64,000 nucleotides of DNA, taken from contig CALABZ010000133.1 of the NCBI GenBank assembly GCA_937888615.1, positions 19,383-83,382 on the forward strand, given 5' to 3'. The notes below the pieces were generated by a model. That model ran no database searches, was not told the origin of the DNA, and saw nothing but the letters and a program-made list of their open reading frames with translations. Both the position numbers and the translations under genes were made by a program. This DNA is from an uncultured Lentisphaeria bacterium. GTDB lineage: Bacteria; Verrucomicrobiota; Lentisphaeria; Victivallales; Victivallaceae. Positions within the stretch are counted from its first letter, which is position 1, and every line of letters starts with the position of its first letter. Positions 14,788-23,162 of this stretch are shown in pieces.

Positions 14788-16898
14788 TGAAAAAATCCTT
14801 TACGCAAATCTTCTGGTGCATGCTGATCCTCGCCCCCGCGCTGCTGCTGTTCACTGCGGTGACGGATCTGCCGCACGTGCTGGTAATTGTGACTTTCGGC
14901 TACATCCTGTCGCTCATGCGCCCGAAACCGCTGGTATGGACGGACCGGACGATCATTTACACGCTGGTGGTGATTGCGGTGACGGTGGTCCTGCTGGATC
15001 TGGTTTTTCCGTTCAATCAGGATCGTTTCGGATATATCACCATGGTCATTCAGCCGCAATTCTATACGGTGGGGGCGTTTTATCTGGCGGTGGCGCTGAC
15101 CTTTTTCAATACCGGCAGGGCGATGGTCGGAGGGACGGCCGCGGTGGCGTTGTTTTCGCTGATTGCTTCGGCCGATGTCTTCAACCTCAACGTTGCAAAT
15201 GCGCGGATTCCGTTGATCGACACATTCATCAACCAGCATTTCTACAATATTTACGTCTGGGTCATGTTTATTGAATTGGGGATTGTCCTGGCGGCGTTCC
15301 GCCATTCGGCCCCGGCGGTGCGGGTTTCGGCCAGAACCCTGACGACCCGGCGGATCGTGCTCGGAATCCTCTGGATCATCCTTCCGCTGTCCATCTACGG
15401 GAGTTTCAGGGTGTACCGCCATTTCGAGGGCGAGTTGAGGCGTTGGGAAAACATGCTGATCCGCATGGGTTCGCGTCAGGGCTGGATGCAACGCGGCAAA
15501 ACCGTGGTATTCGACAAGGAAACCAACCTGTACCGGGTCATGAGCCCGGAAGTCCTGGCCAACCAACAGCAGATTATCATGCGAGTCATCGCCGACAGCG
15601 CGCCCGGTTACATGCGGGGGCGTGTTTACGATGAATACGCGGACGGCGTTTGGAAAGAAGCCGCCGAAAAGGAGACTCCCGCCGCTGTGGTCGAAAAGGC
15701 TTACGAGGGCATGTTGACGTTCAAAAGTTTTTTCATTACCCCGGAACGGTCGCAATATTTCTACCAATGCCAGGTCTATCAGGACGGCAAATTCATTTCC
15801 GACGTGCTGCTGGTCCCCGGCACCATTGAAAAGCTGGATGCGATCGCCACCCGCGCCTCGATCTCCGAAAGCGGCATCATCAAATTGGACGAATGGCAGA
15901 AAGACGGCGGCTATACGGTGTTTGCCTCCGGCGGCGTTAATGAAGCTTATCCGAAGCCGGTAACGAAACTGCCGTCGTATTATCGGCAGGTTCCTCCCGG
16001 CATTCGACCGGCGCTTCGCGAAATTCTCGCTTCGATCTCCGGCCTGAAAGCCGCGCGGGCCGATGCCGAGCGCTTCCGCCTCCTGCTGGAGTGGTATCAC
16101 CGGAATTTTCAGTACAGCCTGAGCTGGGAGGGCGATCCGGGGGCTGACCCTGTCGTTCATTTCCTGAAAAATGTCCGCAAGGGGCATTGCGAGCTCTACG
16201 CCGCTTCGATGGCCCTGCTGCTGCGCGAACAGGGCATTCCGGCCCGTTACGTCACCGGTTTTATCTGCGAAGAACCGCATCCGTCGGGCAAGTACTATGT
16301 GGCGCGCCTTGGTAACGCCCACGCCTGGCTGGAGGCGTTTGACCGCCAGAACCAGCGCTGGATTCTCCTCGAACCGACCCCCGCCAGCGAAATCGGCGGC
16401 CCCCGCGGCGAATGGAATACCTTCAGCGATTGGCGTGACCGTATCAATCAGGGATGGCAGCAATTGCTGGCCAGCTTGCGGCGCGGACTTTTCGCGGACG
16501 CTATTCTGAATGCCTTGGATTTCATATGGACGATCCTGCGGAGCACCTTGGTCAACCCGGTCGGAATTCCACTTCTTGCCGCACTGGGTATCTGGTATTG
16601 GCGCAGGCGCCGCCGGAAACGCCGTTTCGGCGCCGGACGCGAGTTGCCCCGCGAAATCATCGCCCTCGGCAAACTTTATCGCAAACGCGTCGCCGCCTGG
16701 GAGAAAAAACTCGCCCTGCCCCCGGAACCGGGCCGCACTTCTTCCGAACTGCTTGAACTGTTACGCCGTTCCGGCCGACTGACCCCGGAAGAATTGATAC
16801 AGGCCGAAGAGTTCATTTACCGTTATCAACGCCTGCGGTTCAGCGCCCGCCCGGTTTCCCGTGAAGAATTAAAAGCCTTGGCCGGCATAGGAAAGTAG
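14784..16898 (+). CDS. Membrane transglutaminase-like protein (TgpA type)
   Basis: 704 residues. Residues 1-200 hold about six membrane helices, residues 440-540 a periplasmic transglutaminase core, and another helix lies near 580 before a C-terminal cytoplasmic DUF4129-like tail. The core has Cys469 (K-G-H-C-E-L-Y-A) and His513 (G-N-A-H-A-W-L-E). The third catalytic position is Glu530 (I-L-L-E-P-T-P) where the family normally has Asp. Start overlaps the DUF58 stop (ATGA). The TAG stop is made of the TA flank and first base of an inverted-repeat element at 16898, so the C-terminus may be shortened. Family call firm; enzymatic activity less so. Confidence 0.88.
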   Translation: MMKKSFTQIFWCMLILAPALLLFTAVTDLPHVLVIVTFGYILSLMRPKPLVWTDRTIIYTLVVIAVTVVLLDLVFPFNQDRFGYITMVIQPQFYTVGAFYLAVALTFFNTGRAMVGGTAAVALFSLIASADVFNLNVANARIPLIDTFINQHFYNIYVWVMFIELGIVLAAFRHSAPAVRVSARTLTTRRIVLGILWIILPLSIYGSFRVYRHFEGELRRWENMLIRMGSRQGWMQRGKTVVFDKETNLYRVMSPEVLANQQQIIMRVIADSAPGYMRGRVYDEYADGVWKEAAEKETPAAVVEKAYEGMLTFKSFFITPERSQYFYQCQVYQDGKFISDVLLVPGTIEKLDAIATRASISESGIIKLDEWQKDGGYTVFASGGVNEAYPKPVTKLPSYYRQVPPGIRPALREILASISGLKAARADAERFRLLLEWYHRNFQYSLSWEGDPGADPVVHFLKNVRKGHCELYAASMALLLREQGIPARYVTGFICEEPHPSGKYYVARLGNAHAWLEAFDRQNQRWILLEPTPASEIGGPRGEWNTFSDWRDRINQGWQQLLASLRRGLFADAILNALDFIWTILRSTLVNPVGIPLLAALGIWYWRRRRRKRRFGAGRELPREIIALGKLYRKRVAAWEKKLALPPEPGRTSSELLELLRRSGRLTPEELIQAEEFIYRYQRLRFSARPVSREELKALAGIGK

Positions 16899-17140
16899 AG
16901 GGATTTCGCTCTGCGAGCGATCAGCGGCGGGTACGACCCGCTGCGACTGGACTATAGAGGGAAATGTATTATTTCGCAGGCCAAGACGTCACCCTGTCGG
17001 CAAAAATCGGGAAACAGGGTCGCAGGGAAAAACCCGGATCTGTCCGGGTTTCTCCCCGGACAAAAAGAACTTCGCGGCGGGCCGTTGCCCGCACGCGGTC
17101 CAGCGGCGGAACGCTGGTCGCTCATCGGGCGAAATCCCTT
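16898..17140. mobile_element. 243-bp TA-flanked inverted-repeat element (MITE-like)
   Basis: The ends are imperfect inverted repeats: 16899-16926 and 17112-17139 match at 23 of 28 positions, including a perfect outer block AGGGATTTCGC / GCGAAATCCCT, then AGCGA and CAGCG blocks. Both ends are bordered by TA (16896-16897 and 17141-17142), the target duplicated by IS630/mariner elements. No transposase frame is inside. The interior has a strong hairpin (17025-17038 with 17043-17056, 13 of 14 pairs, loop TCTG) and a smaller one at 17102-17117. It fills nearly the whole 347-bp gap 16899-17245. No second copy is visible in this window. Confidence 0.55.
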
Positions 17141-17187
17141 TACATTCAATTAGAAAATGGAAAAGCGGGGTTTTTTCATGGTTTTGG

Positions 17188-17216
17188 TTGATAAAAGTGT
17201 TTTAAGCGTGTATTTT
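17188..17216 (+). promoter_or_regulatory. Promoter for the LptF/LptG-type permease gene
   Basis: -35 TTGATA (17188-17193, five of six), exactly 17-base spacer, -10 TATTTT (17211-17216). The gene begins 30 bp later. It lies 47 bp beyond the inverted-repeat element. Confidence 0.55.
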
Positions 17217-17245
17217 ACCGAGTTTAATGGAGATTTCTGATTTAG

Positions 17246-18334
17246 ATGAAGACACTTAATAAATATGTAACCCGGGCGTTTCTGCTGACGTTTGCAATGG
17301 CGATCGGTCTTTTGACCTTTGCCATGCTGGGGGCGCGGATGGTTGATATCATTGACCACATCGCGCAGGGGATTCCGCTCAAGCATTTTTTTCAATTTGC
17401 GTTGTATACGATGCCGGTGGTGTTGACGTTCACGGTGCCGTGGGCGATTCTGGTGGCGGTGAGTCTGGTATTTGGACGGCTTTCGGCGGACAGTGAGATT
17501 ACCGCCATGCGGGCCTGCGGCATATCGATCCTGCAGATTGTTTCGCCGGTACTGGTGGTGGCGTTTCTGATGACGCTGGTATGCCTGTATTTGCAGGTGA
17601 ATGTGGGACCGAAGCTGTTGGGCGAATCGCGAATGATGATTTCCGGCGCGGTGGTGGAAAATCCCATTGCCATATTCGAACCGGGCCGTCAGGTGCAGTT
17701 CGAGAATAATTTGATTTATATTGATGACAAGGTGGAAGGCGACCGGGTCAAGAATATCCAGATTTTTACGATGGATGACAAAAGCCGTGAGTACGAGCAG
17801 GACATTACCGCCGCCAATGGCCGGTTTCTGGTGGACCATGAGCGGCAGATTTTGACGGTGGAACTTTTTGACTGCATGATCCGCGACCGCAAGTCCAAGC
17901 CCGAAACCCGGGCGTACAGTGAAAAAGTGTCGTTTTCTTTTAACTACGGGCAGGAGTTCAACAAATTTCGTATCGGCATTAAGCCCAAATATATGACGAT
18001 GCGCGATCTCCTCGCCAGAATCCATATCGACCGCAAGCTCGGGCGTGACACCACCAGTCTGGAAGTGGAAATGAACCAGCGCATTGCGTTCGCCCTGTCG
18101 CCGATCGCCTTTATTCTGTTGGGATTGCCGCTGGCGATCAGGACTTCGCGGCGCGAAACGTCGGTCGGTATTTTTCTGAGTGTGGTGTTGGGCGGGTTCT
18201 TCTTCCTTTCGATTATTCTTTGTGAATCGCTCACGTCCCATCCGGCGTTGATGCCTCAATATCTCCTATGGCTGCCGAACCTGATTTACCAGATAGGCGG
18301 GGCCATTATGATCTACCGGATCGTCAAGCACTGA
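17246..18334 (+). CDS. LPS export permease, LptF/LptG family
   Basis: 362 residues, the size of LptF and LptG. Three N-terminal helices (about 10-30, 50-75, 100-125), a periplasmic beta-jellyroll domain of about 150 residues (F-E-P-G-R-Q-V-Q-F-E-N-N onward) and three C-terminal helices follow the YjgP/YjgQ pattern. E-M-N-Q-R-I-A-F-A-L-S-P-I-A-F-I-L-L-G-L-P-L is the family signature at the coupling helix. It extracts LPS from the inner membrane with LptB and passes it towards LptD. Only one permease gene is here, and I cannot say whether it is F or G. It is transcribed alone; the phage-like portal gene begins 80 bp later. Confidence 0.9.
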   Translation: MKTLNKYVTRAFLLTFAMAIGLLTFAMLGARMVDIIDHIAQGIPLKHFFQFALYTMPVVLTFTVPWAILVAVSLVFGRLSADSEITAMRACGISILQIVSPVLVVAFLMTLVCLYLQVNVGPKLLGESRMMISGAVVENPIAIFEPGRQVQFENNLIYIDDKVEGDRVKNIQIFTMDDKSREYEQDITAANGRFLVDHERQILTVELFDCMIRDRKSKPETRAYSEKVSFSFNYGQEFNKFRIGIKPKYMTMRDLLARIHIDRKLGRDTTSLEVEMNQRIAFALSPIAFILLGLPLAIRTSRRETSVGIFLSVVLGGFFFLSIILCESLTSHPALMPQYLLWLPNLIYQIGGAIMIYRIVKH

Positions 18335-18414
18335 TCTTGCCTGAAATCAAGGGTTTCCGGGCGAAGGGTTGACATTTCCCTCTTAAGATGAAGTTCAATC
18401 AAGAGGTAAATGTT

Positions 18415-19812
18415 ATGAGTGACTACAGCTATTTATGGAAACGGGAAAATCCCTTTTATTCTCTGCACAAAGAAACCTGGGAGCGTTCCCGGGACGCCTA
18501 CTCGGGCGGTTCGGACTATATCGACCTGGCGCTGATCAAGCATATTTCCGAGGTGGATGTGGAGTTTGTCGAACGCCGCAGGCGTGCTTATTATTTCAAC
18601 TATCCGCGCAAAATCGCCCGGTTGATCACCCAATACGTTTTGTCCGAGGAACCCCGCCGCCGCAACGCCGCTCCGGAACTCGAAGAGGATTTCTCGCGCA
18701 GCGGCCTGCGCACCAATGAAGTCATGCGCCAGTTTTCAACCATGCTGAACGTGTATGGGGAGGCGTGGCTTCTGGTGGACATGCCGGAATTTTCCGGCGA
18801 AATAGACCCCGAGCGTCAGAAACGCGAACGCATCAGGCCCTATGCCCTGGCGCTTTCGCCGCTGGCCGTCGTCGATTGGAGCTACGGCGAAGACGGAGCG
18901 TTGGCCTGGGCGGTGGTGGCTGAAAACGGGACTTATTCCCCCAATCCTTTCCTTCCTCCTGTCCGTTTCAGCCGCCGCCGCCTCTGGACCAGGGACGGCT
19001 GGTTCCTCTTCGAACGCGAGAACGAAACCGGCATGGTTTTCCTGAAGGACAGCGCTGCCCACAAGCTCGACCGTGTACCGTTGATCCGGGGCATTGAATC
19101 CGACGGCTTCGGCATGGACGCCAATCATTGGTTCGAAGACGCCGTCCGTATTTCCGATGCCATTTTGAATAATGAGTCCGAGGCGCAGATGAACGCGGTC
19201 AAGCAGATGTTCGGCCTCCTCGTCATTTCCGAAAGTTTCGCCCGCAGCGCCCGTGCCAACACCCCCGACTCCTCCTCGGAACCCGGCGGCGGCAAGTTCA
19301 GCCATATTCTCGCCCGTTCCGCCGCGATCTGGGAGAGTAACGAGGAAAAGGGCATCAGCCGCTACATTTCCCCGTCCGGCATTGAAACTCAGGCGATCCG
19401 CACTGAAAATCTGAACCTGAAAAAAGAACTATTCGATGTGATCGGGCTGGCGGTACAGAAAGACAGCGCCACCGAACAGACTGCCGAATCCAAGGCCTGG
19501 GACCACCAGAATGTCAAGCAGTTCCTGGTCTCCCGCGCCGACATCCTTGAACAGGCCGAACAGATGGCGTGGGAACTGATGCACTGCTGGGACCGGAGTG
19601 TGGAGGTGCCGGAGGTCGTCTACAACCGCGATTTCGCCGTCACCGAACTGAAAAGTTCCGTCGAAGCCCTGCTCGGTCTGGAACAGATCAGCCACAGCGG
19701 CGAGTTCAGCAAGGAGATCGCCCGCAGTGCCGTGGGACTGCTGGAAAAGATCAACCGGATTTCTCCGGCGGCCCGCCGCAAAATCCTGGAGGAAATCGAT
19801 CATGCTGGATGA
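18415..19812 (+). CDS. Phage portal-like protein
   Basis: 465 residues from ATG 18415, chosen because AAGAGG lies 7-8 bases upstream. The protein resembles phage portal proteins of the SPP1 gp6 / DUF4055 kind: an N-terminal charged region with repeated Tyr/Arg (Y-F-N-Y-P-R-K-I-A-R-L-I), a central beta region with S-P-L-A-V-V-D-W and W-A-V-V-A-E, a stem-like region (A-Q-M-N-A-V-K-Q-M-F-G-L-L-V-I) and a helical C-terminus with Q-T-A-E-S-K-A-W-D. Portal proteins form the dodecameric DNA gate of the capsid. The assignment rests on this pattern and on the adjoining terminase. A perfect TTGACA at 18369-18374 lacks a good -10. Confidence 0.65.
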   Translation: MSDYSYLWKRENPFYSLHKETWERSRDAYSGGSDYIDLALIKHISEVDVEFVERRRRAYYFNYPRKIARLITQYVLSEEPRRRNAAPELEEDFSRSGLRTNEVMRQFSTMLNVYGEAWLLVDMPEFSGEIDPERQKRERIRPYALALSPLAVVDWSYGEDGALAWAVVAENGTYSPNPFLPPVRFSRRRLWTRDGWFLFERENETGMVFLKDSAAHKLDRVPLIRGIESDGFGMDANHWFEDAVRISDAILNNESEAQMNAVKQMFGLLVISESFARSARANTPDSSSEPGGGKFSHILARSAAIWESNEEKGISRYISPSGIETQAIRTENLNLKKELFDVIGLAVQKDSATEQTAESKAWDHQNVKQFLVSRADILEQAEQMAWELMHCWDRSVEVPEVVYNRDFAVTELKSSVEALLGLEQISHSGEFSKEIARSAVGLLEKINRISPAARRKILEEIDHAG

Positions 19813-20095
19813 TAAGTTCAATGAAAAAATTACGATCCGTATTCCCGACGCCGTGGTCGACGGCGTCATGACCTATCAGGACTACGTCGGTCAGGCGATG
19901 GTGACGGAAAGCACCTCCGCACAGATCGAGCCGAAGTCCAAAGTCACGCTGAACCGGACATTTCTGGTCAAGACCCGTTGTGAACCGTGTCCCGGCGCGA
20001 TTATCCTTTACCACGACGAAACGCACTACCTGAAAACGGTCCGAAGCTGTCGCAATATCACCGGCGAACTGGAGTGCTACCGATGCACAAGCTGA
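19802..20095 (+). CDS. Small phage-like protein between portal and terminase
   Basis: 97 residues; start ATG 19802 overlaps the portal stop by 11 bases and its end overlaps the terminase start by 13, so the three are translated as a unit. The sequence is beta-rich (K-I-T-I-R-I-P-D-A-V-V-D-G-V) with two Cys-x-x-Cys-like pairs, R-C-E-P-C and L-E-C-Y-R-C, which could bind a metal ion. I do not recognise the family. A connector, head-completion or small terminase-like role would fit its position, but that is a guess. Confidence 0.6.
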   Translation: MLDDKFNEKITIRIPDAVVDGVMTYQDYVGQAMVTESTSAQIEPKSKVTLNRTFLVKTRCEPCPGAIILYHDETHYLKTVRSCRNITGELECYRCTS

Positions 20096-21348
20096 ATTCG
20101 TCGTTCACCCGGACCGCCGACCAGCAAAACGCCGTCAAACTGTTAAAAAGCCGCGCCGCCAACATCCTGTTGTTCGGCGGTTCGCGTTCCGGCAAGACCT
20201 TTATCCTGATCTATGCGATCATCTGTCGGGCCTTGCAGGCGTCGGAGAGCCGCCATGTGATCCTGCGTTACCGTTTCAACGCGGTTAAACAGTCGGTCGG
20301 TTACGACACGCTTCCGAAAGTGATGAAACTGGCGTTTCCGCGCCTGCGTTACGAACTCAACCGCAGCGACTGGTTCGTCCGGCTGCCGAACGGTTCCGAA
20401 ATCTGGCTGGGGGGCTTGGACGATCACGACCGGGTGGATAAAATTCTGGGCAAGGAATACGCCACGGTTTATTTCAATGAATGTTCGGAGATCAGTTACC
20501 ATGCGGTGACGACCGCGATGAGCCGCTTGGCCCAGCGCACGGCGGTGCCGAACAAGGCGTTTTTCGACTGCAATCCAAGCGGGAAATCGCATTGGAGCTA
20601 TCAACTGTTTGTCGAAAAAATCGAGCCGCAGGGCAAAACGCCATTGAAGTTCCCGGAACGTTACGCCTGCATGCAGATGAACCCGCAGGGAAACTCCGCC
20701 AACCTGCCGGAAAGCTACATCGAGGAAACCCTGGCCGGATTGCCGGAGCGCCAGCGCCAACGCTTCCTTGACGGTTCCTGGCTTGACGACATGGCGGGGG
20801 CGCTCTGGCAGCGTGCCATGATCGAGCCGTTCCGGGTGGTGAATCCGCCGTTGTTGACCCGGATCGTCATCGGGGTGGATCCGGCGGTTACGTCGCGCCC
20901 GGATTCGGACGAAACCGGCATTGTCGCCGCCGGACTGGGGACCGACAACCATTATTATGTACTGGGCGATGCTTCTTTGCAGGGGACTCCCGCGCAATGG
21001 GCGGCGGCGGTCGATGATCAATACCGTTATTTTCGTGCCGATCGCGTAGTGGCGGAAGTCAATAACGGCGGCGATCTGATTATCGCCAATCTGCGCAACG
21101 TCAACCCGGCCATAAGCTGTCGAAGCATTATCGCCACCCGCGGCAAACTCGTTCGTGCCGAACCGATCGCGGCTCTTTATGAACTCGGACGGGTGCATCA
21201 CGTCGGGATTTTTCCCGAGCTGGAAGACCAGATGTGCAATTACAATCCGTCGACGACCGCTTACAGTCCGGACCGCATGGATGCGTTGGTATGGGCGTTG
21301 ACCGAGCTTTCGGGGAGTGCCGGCGGCAGTCGCGCCATCATGGCGTAA
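20083..21348 (+). CDS. Phage terminase large subunit
   Basis: 421 residues from ATG 20083. The ATPase half has Walker A F-G-G-S-R-S-G-K-T (Lys38) and a Walker B-like Y-F-N-E (Glu133). The nuclease half keeps all acidic residues of the RNase H-like fold: Asp266 (G-V-D-P-A-V), Glu325 (V-A-E-V-N-N-G-G) and Asp400 (D-R-M-D-A-L-V-W-A-L). This enzyme pumps DNA into a prohead through the portal and cuts it. Both active sites look intact, so the gene is not obviously decayed. It ends 6 bp from the convergent uracil-DNA glycosylase gene; no capsid, tail, integrase or lysis gene is near. The gene order, portal before terminase, is reversed from most phages. Confidence 0.92.
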   Translation: MHKLNSSFTRTADQQNAVKLLKSRAANILLFGGSRSGKTFILIYAIICRALQASESRHVILRYRFNAVKQSVGYDTLPKVMKLAFPRLRYELNRSDWFVRLPNGSEIWLGGLDDHDRVDKILGKEYATVYFNECSEISYHAVTTAMSRLAQRTAVPNKAFFDCNPSGKSHWSYQLFVEKIEPQGKTPLKFPERYACMQMNPQGNSANLPESYIEETLAGLPERQRQRFLDGSWLDDMAGALWQRAMIEPFRVVNPPLLTRIVIGVDPAVTSRPDSDETGIVAAGLGTDNHYYVLGDASLQGTPAQWAAAVDDQYRYFRADRVVAEVNNGGDLIIANLRNVNPAISCRSIIATRGKLVRAEPIAALYELGRVHHVGIFPELEDQMCNYNPSTTAYSPDRMDALVWALTELSGSAGGSRAIMA

Positions 21349-21354
21349 CGAAAC

Positions 21355-22182
21355 TCAACGGCGGTAGGTTTTGCCGAAAAGTTTCATGACTTCCTGCAAG
21401 TCGCTCCAGACATCGCGCTTGGCCTCCGGACGGCGCAGCAGAAAAGCCGGATGATAAGCCGGCATGACTTTGATCCCTTTGTATTCGCCCCATTGGCCGC
21501 GGCGGCGCATGATTCCGGTCAGTCCCAGGATGTATTGCAGGGGAGTCGCCCCCAACAGGACGATGACCTCGGGCTGGATCACTTCGATCTGGCGCTCCAG
21601 GTAGGGGAGACAGGCGTTGGCTTCGTCGGGCAGCGGCACCCGGTTGTTCGGTGGGCGGCATTTGACGATATTGGCGATATAGACTTCCTCCCGGCTGAAC
21701 TGCATGGCGTTGATCATCTTGGTCAGGAGTTGGCCGGCGGCGCCGACGAACGGTCTGCCCTGTTCGTCTTCGTCCATGCCGGGTCCCTCGCCGATAAACA
21801 TCAACTTTGCCTGCGGGTTTCCTTCACCGAATACGACATTGTTCCGGCGCTGATGCAGTTCGCAGTTTCGGCAGGTCAGCGTCATCAGCCGGAGTTCATC
21901 CAACGATAATTCGTTGAGTGGGCAGGGCGTAATCTGCTGGTGGCGCTGGAATACCGGTTTCGGAATGGGAGCGAACGCCGGGGATTTTTCTATCGGTTTT
22001 TCCGGTGCGGAAGGAATTTCCGGCGCCGCGGGCTGTGGAGGAGCAGGCGGAGCGGAGGCTTTGGCGGCCTCATTGTAAAATTGGTCGAGAACCTCCGGCG
22101 CCACCGAGGCACGCGGTGATTTGGCCTGTTCGTGTTTCAGGCACTCCATCATGGCGTCGAAAAATGGCGGGGAATCATTCAT
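21355..22182 (-). CDS. Family 4 uracil-DNA glycosylase (4Fe-4S)
   Basis: 275 residues. All four iron-sulfur cysteines are present: Cys104 and Cys107 (T-C-R-N-C-E-L-H), Cys175 (V-K-C-R-P-P-N-N-R) and Cys191 (A-C-L-P-Y-L). The uracil-binding motif G-E-G-P-G-x-D-E-D-x-x-G-R-P-F-V-G and the C-terminal H-P-A-F-L-L-R are typical. It removes uracil from DNA as the first step of base-excision repair. An N-terminal extension of about 90 residues is rich in Pro and Ala (35-80) and probably disordered. Its start overlaps the epimerase stop by 4 bases. Confidence 0.93.
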   Translation of the reverse strand: MNDSPPFFDAMMECLKHEQAKSPRASVAPEVLDQFYNEAAKASAPPAPPQPAAPEIPSAPEKPIEKSPAFAPIPKPVFQRHQQITPCPLNELSLDELRLMTLTCRNCELHQRRNNVVFGEGNPQAKLMFIGEGPGMDEDEQGRPFVGAAGQLLTKMINAMQFSREEVYIANIVKCRPPNNRVPLPDEANACLPYLERQIEVIQPEVIVLLGATPLQYILGLTGIMRRRGQWGEYKGIKVMPAYHPAFLLRRPEAKRDVWSDLQEVMKLFGKTYRR

Positions 22183-23150
22183 TGCTGAGTTTCAAGTTTC
22201 ATTTGATGGCTGACATCGTCGATGATCCGGTCCAGGGAGAGCGTCGGGCGCCAACCGGTCAGCTCGTTAATTGCGTCCGTGGAGGGACGGCGGCGCAACA
22301 TGTCTTCGAACCCTTTTTCGCAGGCTTTGTCATAGGGGATCATCTCAATGGCGGAATTGCTGCCGAGCTGTTTGATGATTTTTTCGGCAAGTTCCTTGAT
22401 GGTAATGACATCCCGGCTGCCGATGTTGAACACACGCCCGATGGAATCCTTGCATTCGGCCAGGGAACGGATCGCCCGGACCGTGTCGAATACATGGCAG
22501 AAACAACGTGACTGGGTTCCGTCCCCATATACCGGAATCGGTTTGTCGGACAATGCCGCCGATACCATTCGGGGAATCACCATGCCGTAACGGCCAGTCT
22601 GCCGGGGCCCGACGATATTGAAGAACCGCATCACGGTTCCCGGAAAGCCGGAGGCGCGGTGATGTGCCATCAGATAAAATTCATCCAGCAGTTTACTGCA
22701 CGCGTAGGACCAGCGGGAATGGTACGGGGAGCCGATCAGCAGGTCGTCCGTTTCGGTGAATTCGGGTTCTTTGGATTTGCCGTATACCTCGCTGGTGGAG
22801 GCGATCAGCGTGCGTTTGCCGTGCAGTGCAGCGCTGTTCAGCACCCGTTCGGTGCCGTGTACGTTGGTGATGATGGTATGGACGGGATCGTGTACGACCA
22901 GTTCCACGCCCACCGCCGCGGCCAGGTGGATGATGATGTCGGAATCGGCGATATCGCGGTCAAGCCCGGCGTATTCCAGAACATCCGCCTTGACGAAACG
23001 CAATGCGGGATTGTCGATGACACCGGCAAGGTTGGCGGCCGAACCGGTGGCCAGATTGTCGATGACTTTGACCTGATGCCCGTCCGCCAACAGCGACTCG
23101 GTCAGGTGCCCTCCAATGAATCCCGCCCCTCCGGTGATCAAATACTTCAT
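22179..23150 (-). CDS. NAD-dependent nucleotide-sugar epimerase/dehydratase
   Basis: 323 residues, extended short-chain dehydrogenase. The NAD site is T-G-G-A-G-F-I-G-G (6-14); the active site is S-T-S-E (118-121) and Tyr149/Lys153 (S-Y-A-C-S-K). R-F-F-N-I-V-G-P-R-Q and G-D-G-T-Q-S-R-C-F-C-H-V resemble UDP-glucose 4-epimerase and UDP-glucuronate decarboxylase relatives. The substrate is not decidable by eye. It is translationally coupled with the uracil-DNA glycosylase gene and lies 12 bp downstream of pssA. It may supply an activated sugar for the polysaccharide clusters further on. Confidence 0.85.
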   Translation of the reverse strand: MKYLITGGAGFIGGHLTESLLADGHQVKVIDNLATGSAANLAGVIDNPALRFVKADVLEYAGLDRDIADSDIIIHLAAAVGVELVVHDPVHTIITNVHGTERVLNSAALHGKRTLIASTSEVYGKSKEPEFTETDDLLIGSPYHSRWSYACSKLLDEFYLMAHHRASGFPGTVMRFFNIVGPRQTGRYGMVIPRMVSAALSDKPIPVYGDGTQSRCFCHVFDTVRAIRSLAECKDSIGRVFNIGSRDVITIKELAEKIIKQLGSNSAIEMIPYDKACEKGFEDMLRRRPSTDAINELTGWRPTLSLDRIIDDVSHQMKLETQQ

Positions 23151-23162
23151 ACGAATCTCCAG

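Noticed and set aside
14541..16463. 640-codon minus-strand frame over DUF58 and the transglutaminase
   Set aside because: Mirror of two genes with clear motifs; it spans their overlap.
18369..18374. Perfect TTGACA before the portal gene as promoter
   Set aside because: No suitable -10 at 15-19 bases; kept only as a note in the portal entry.
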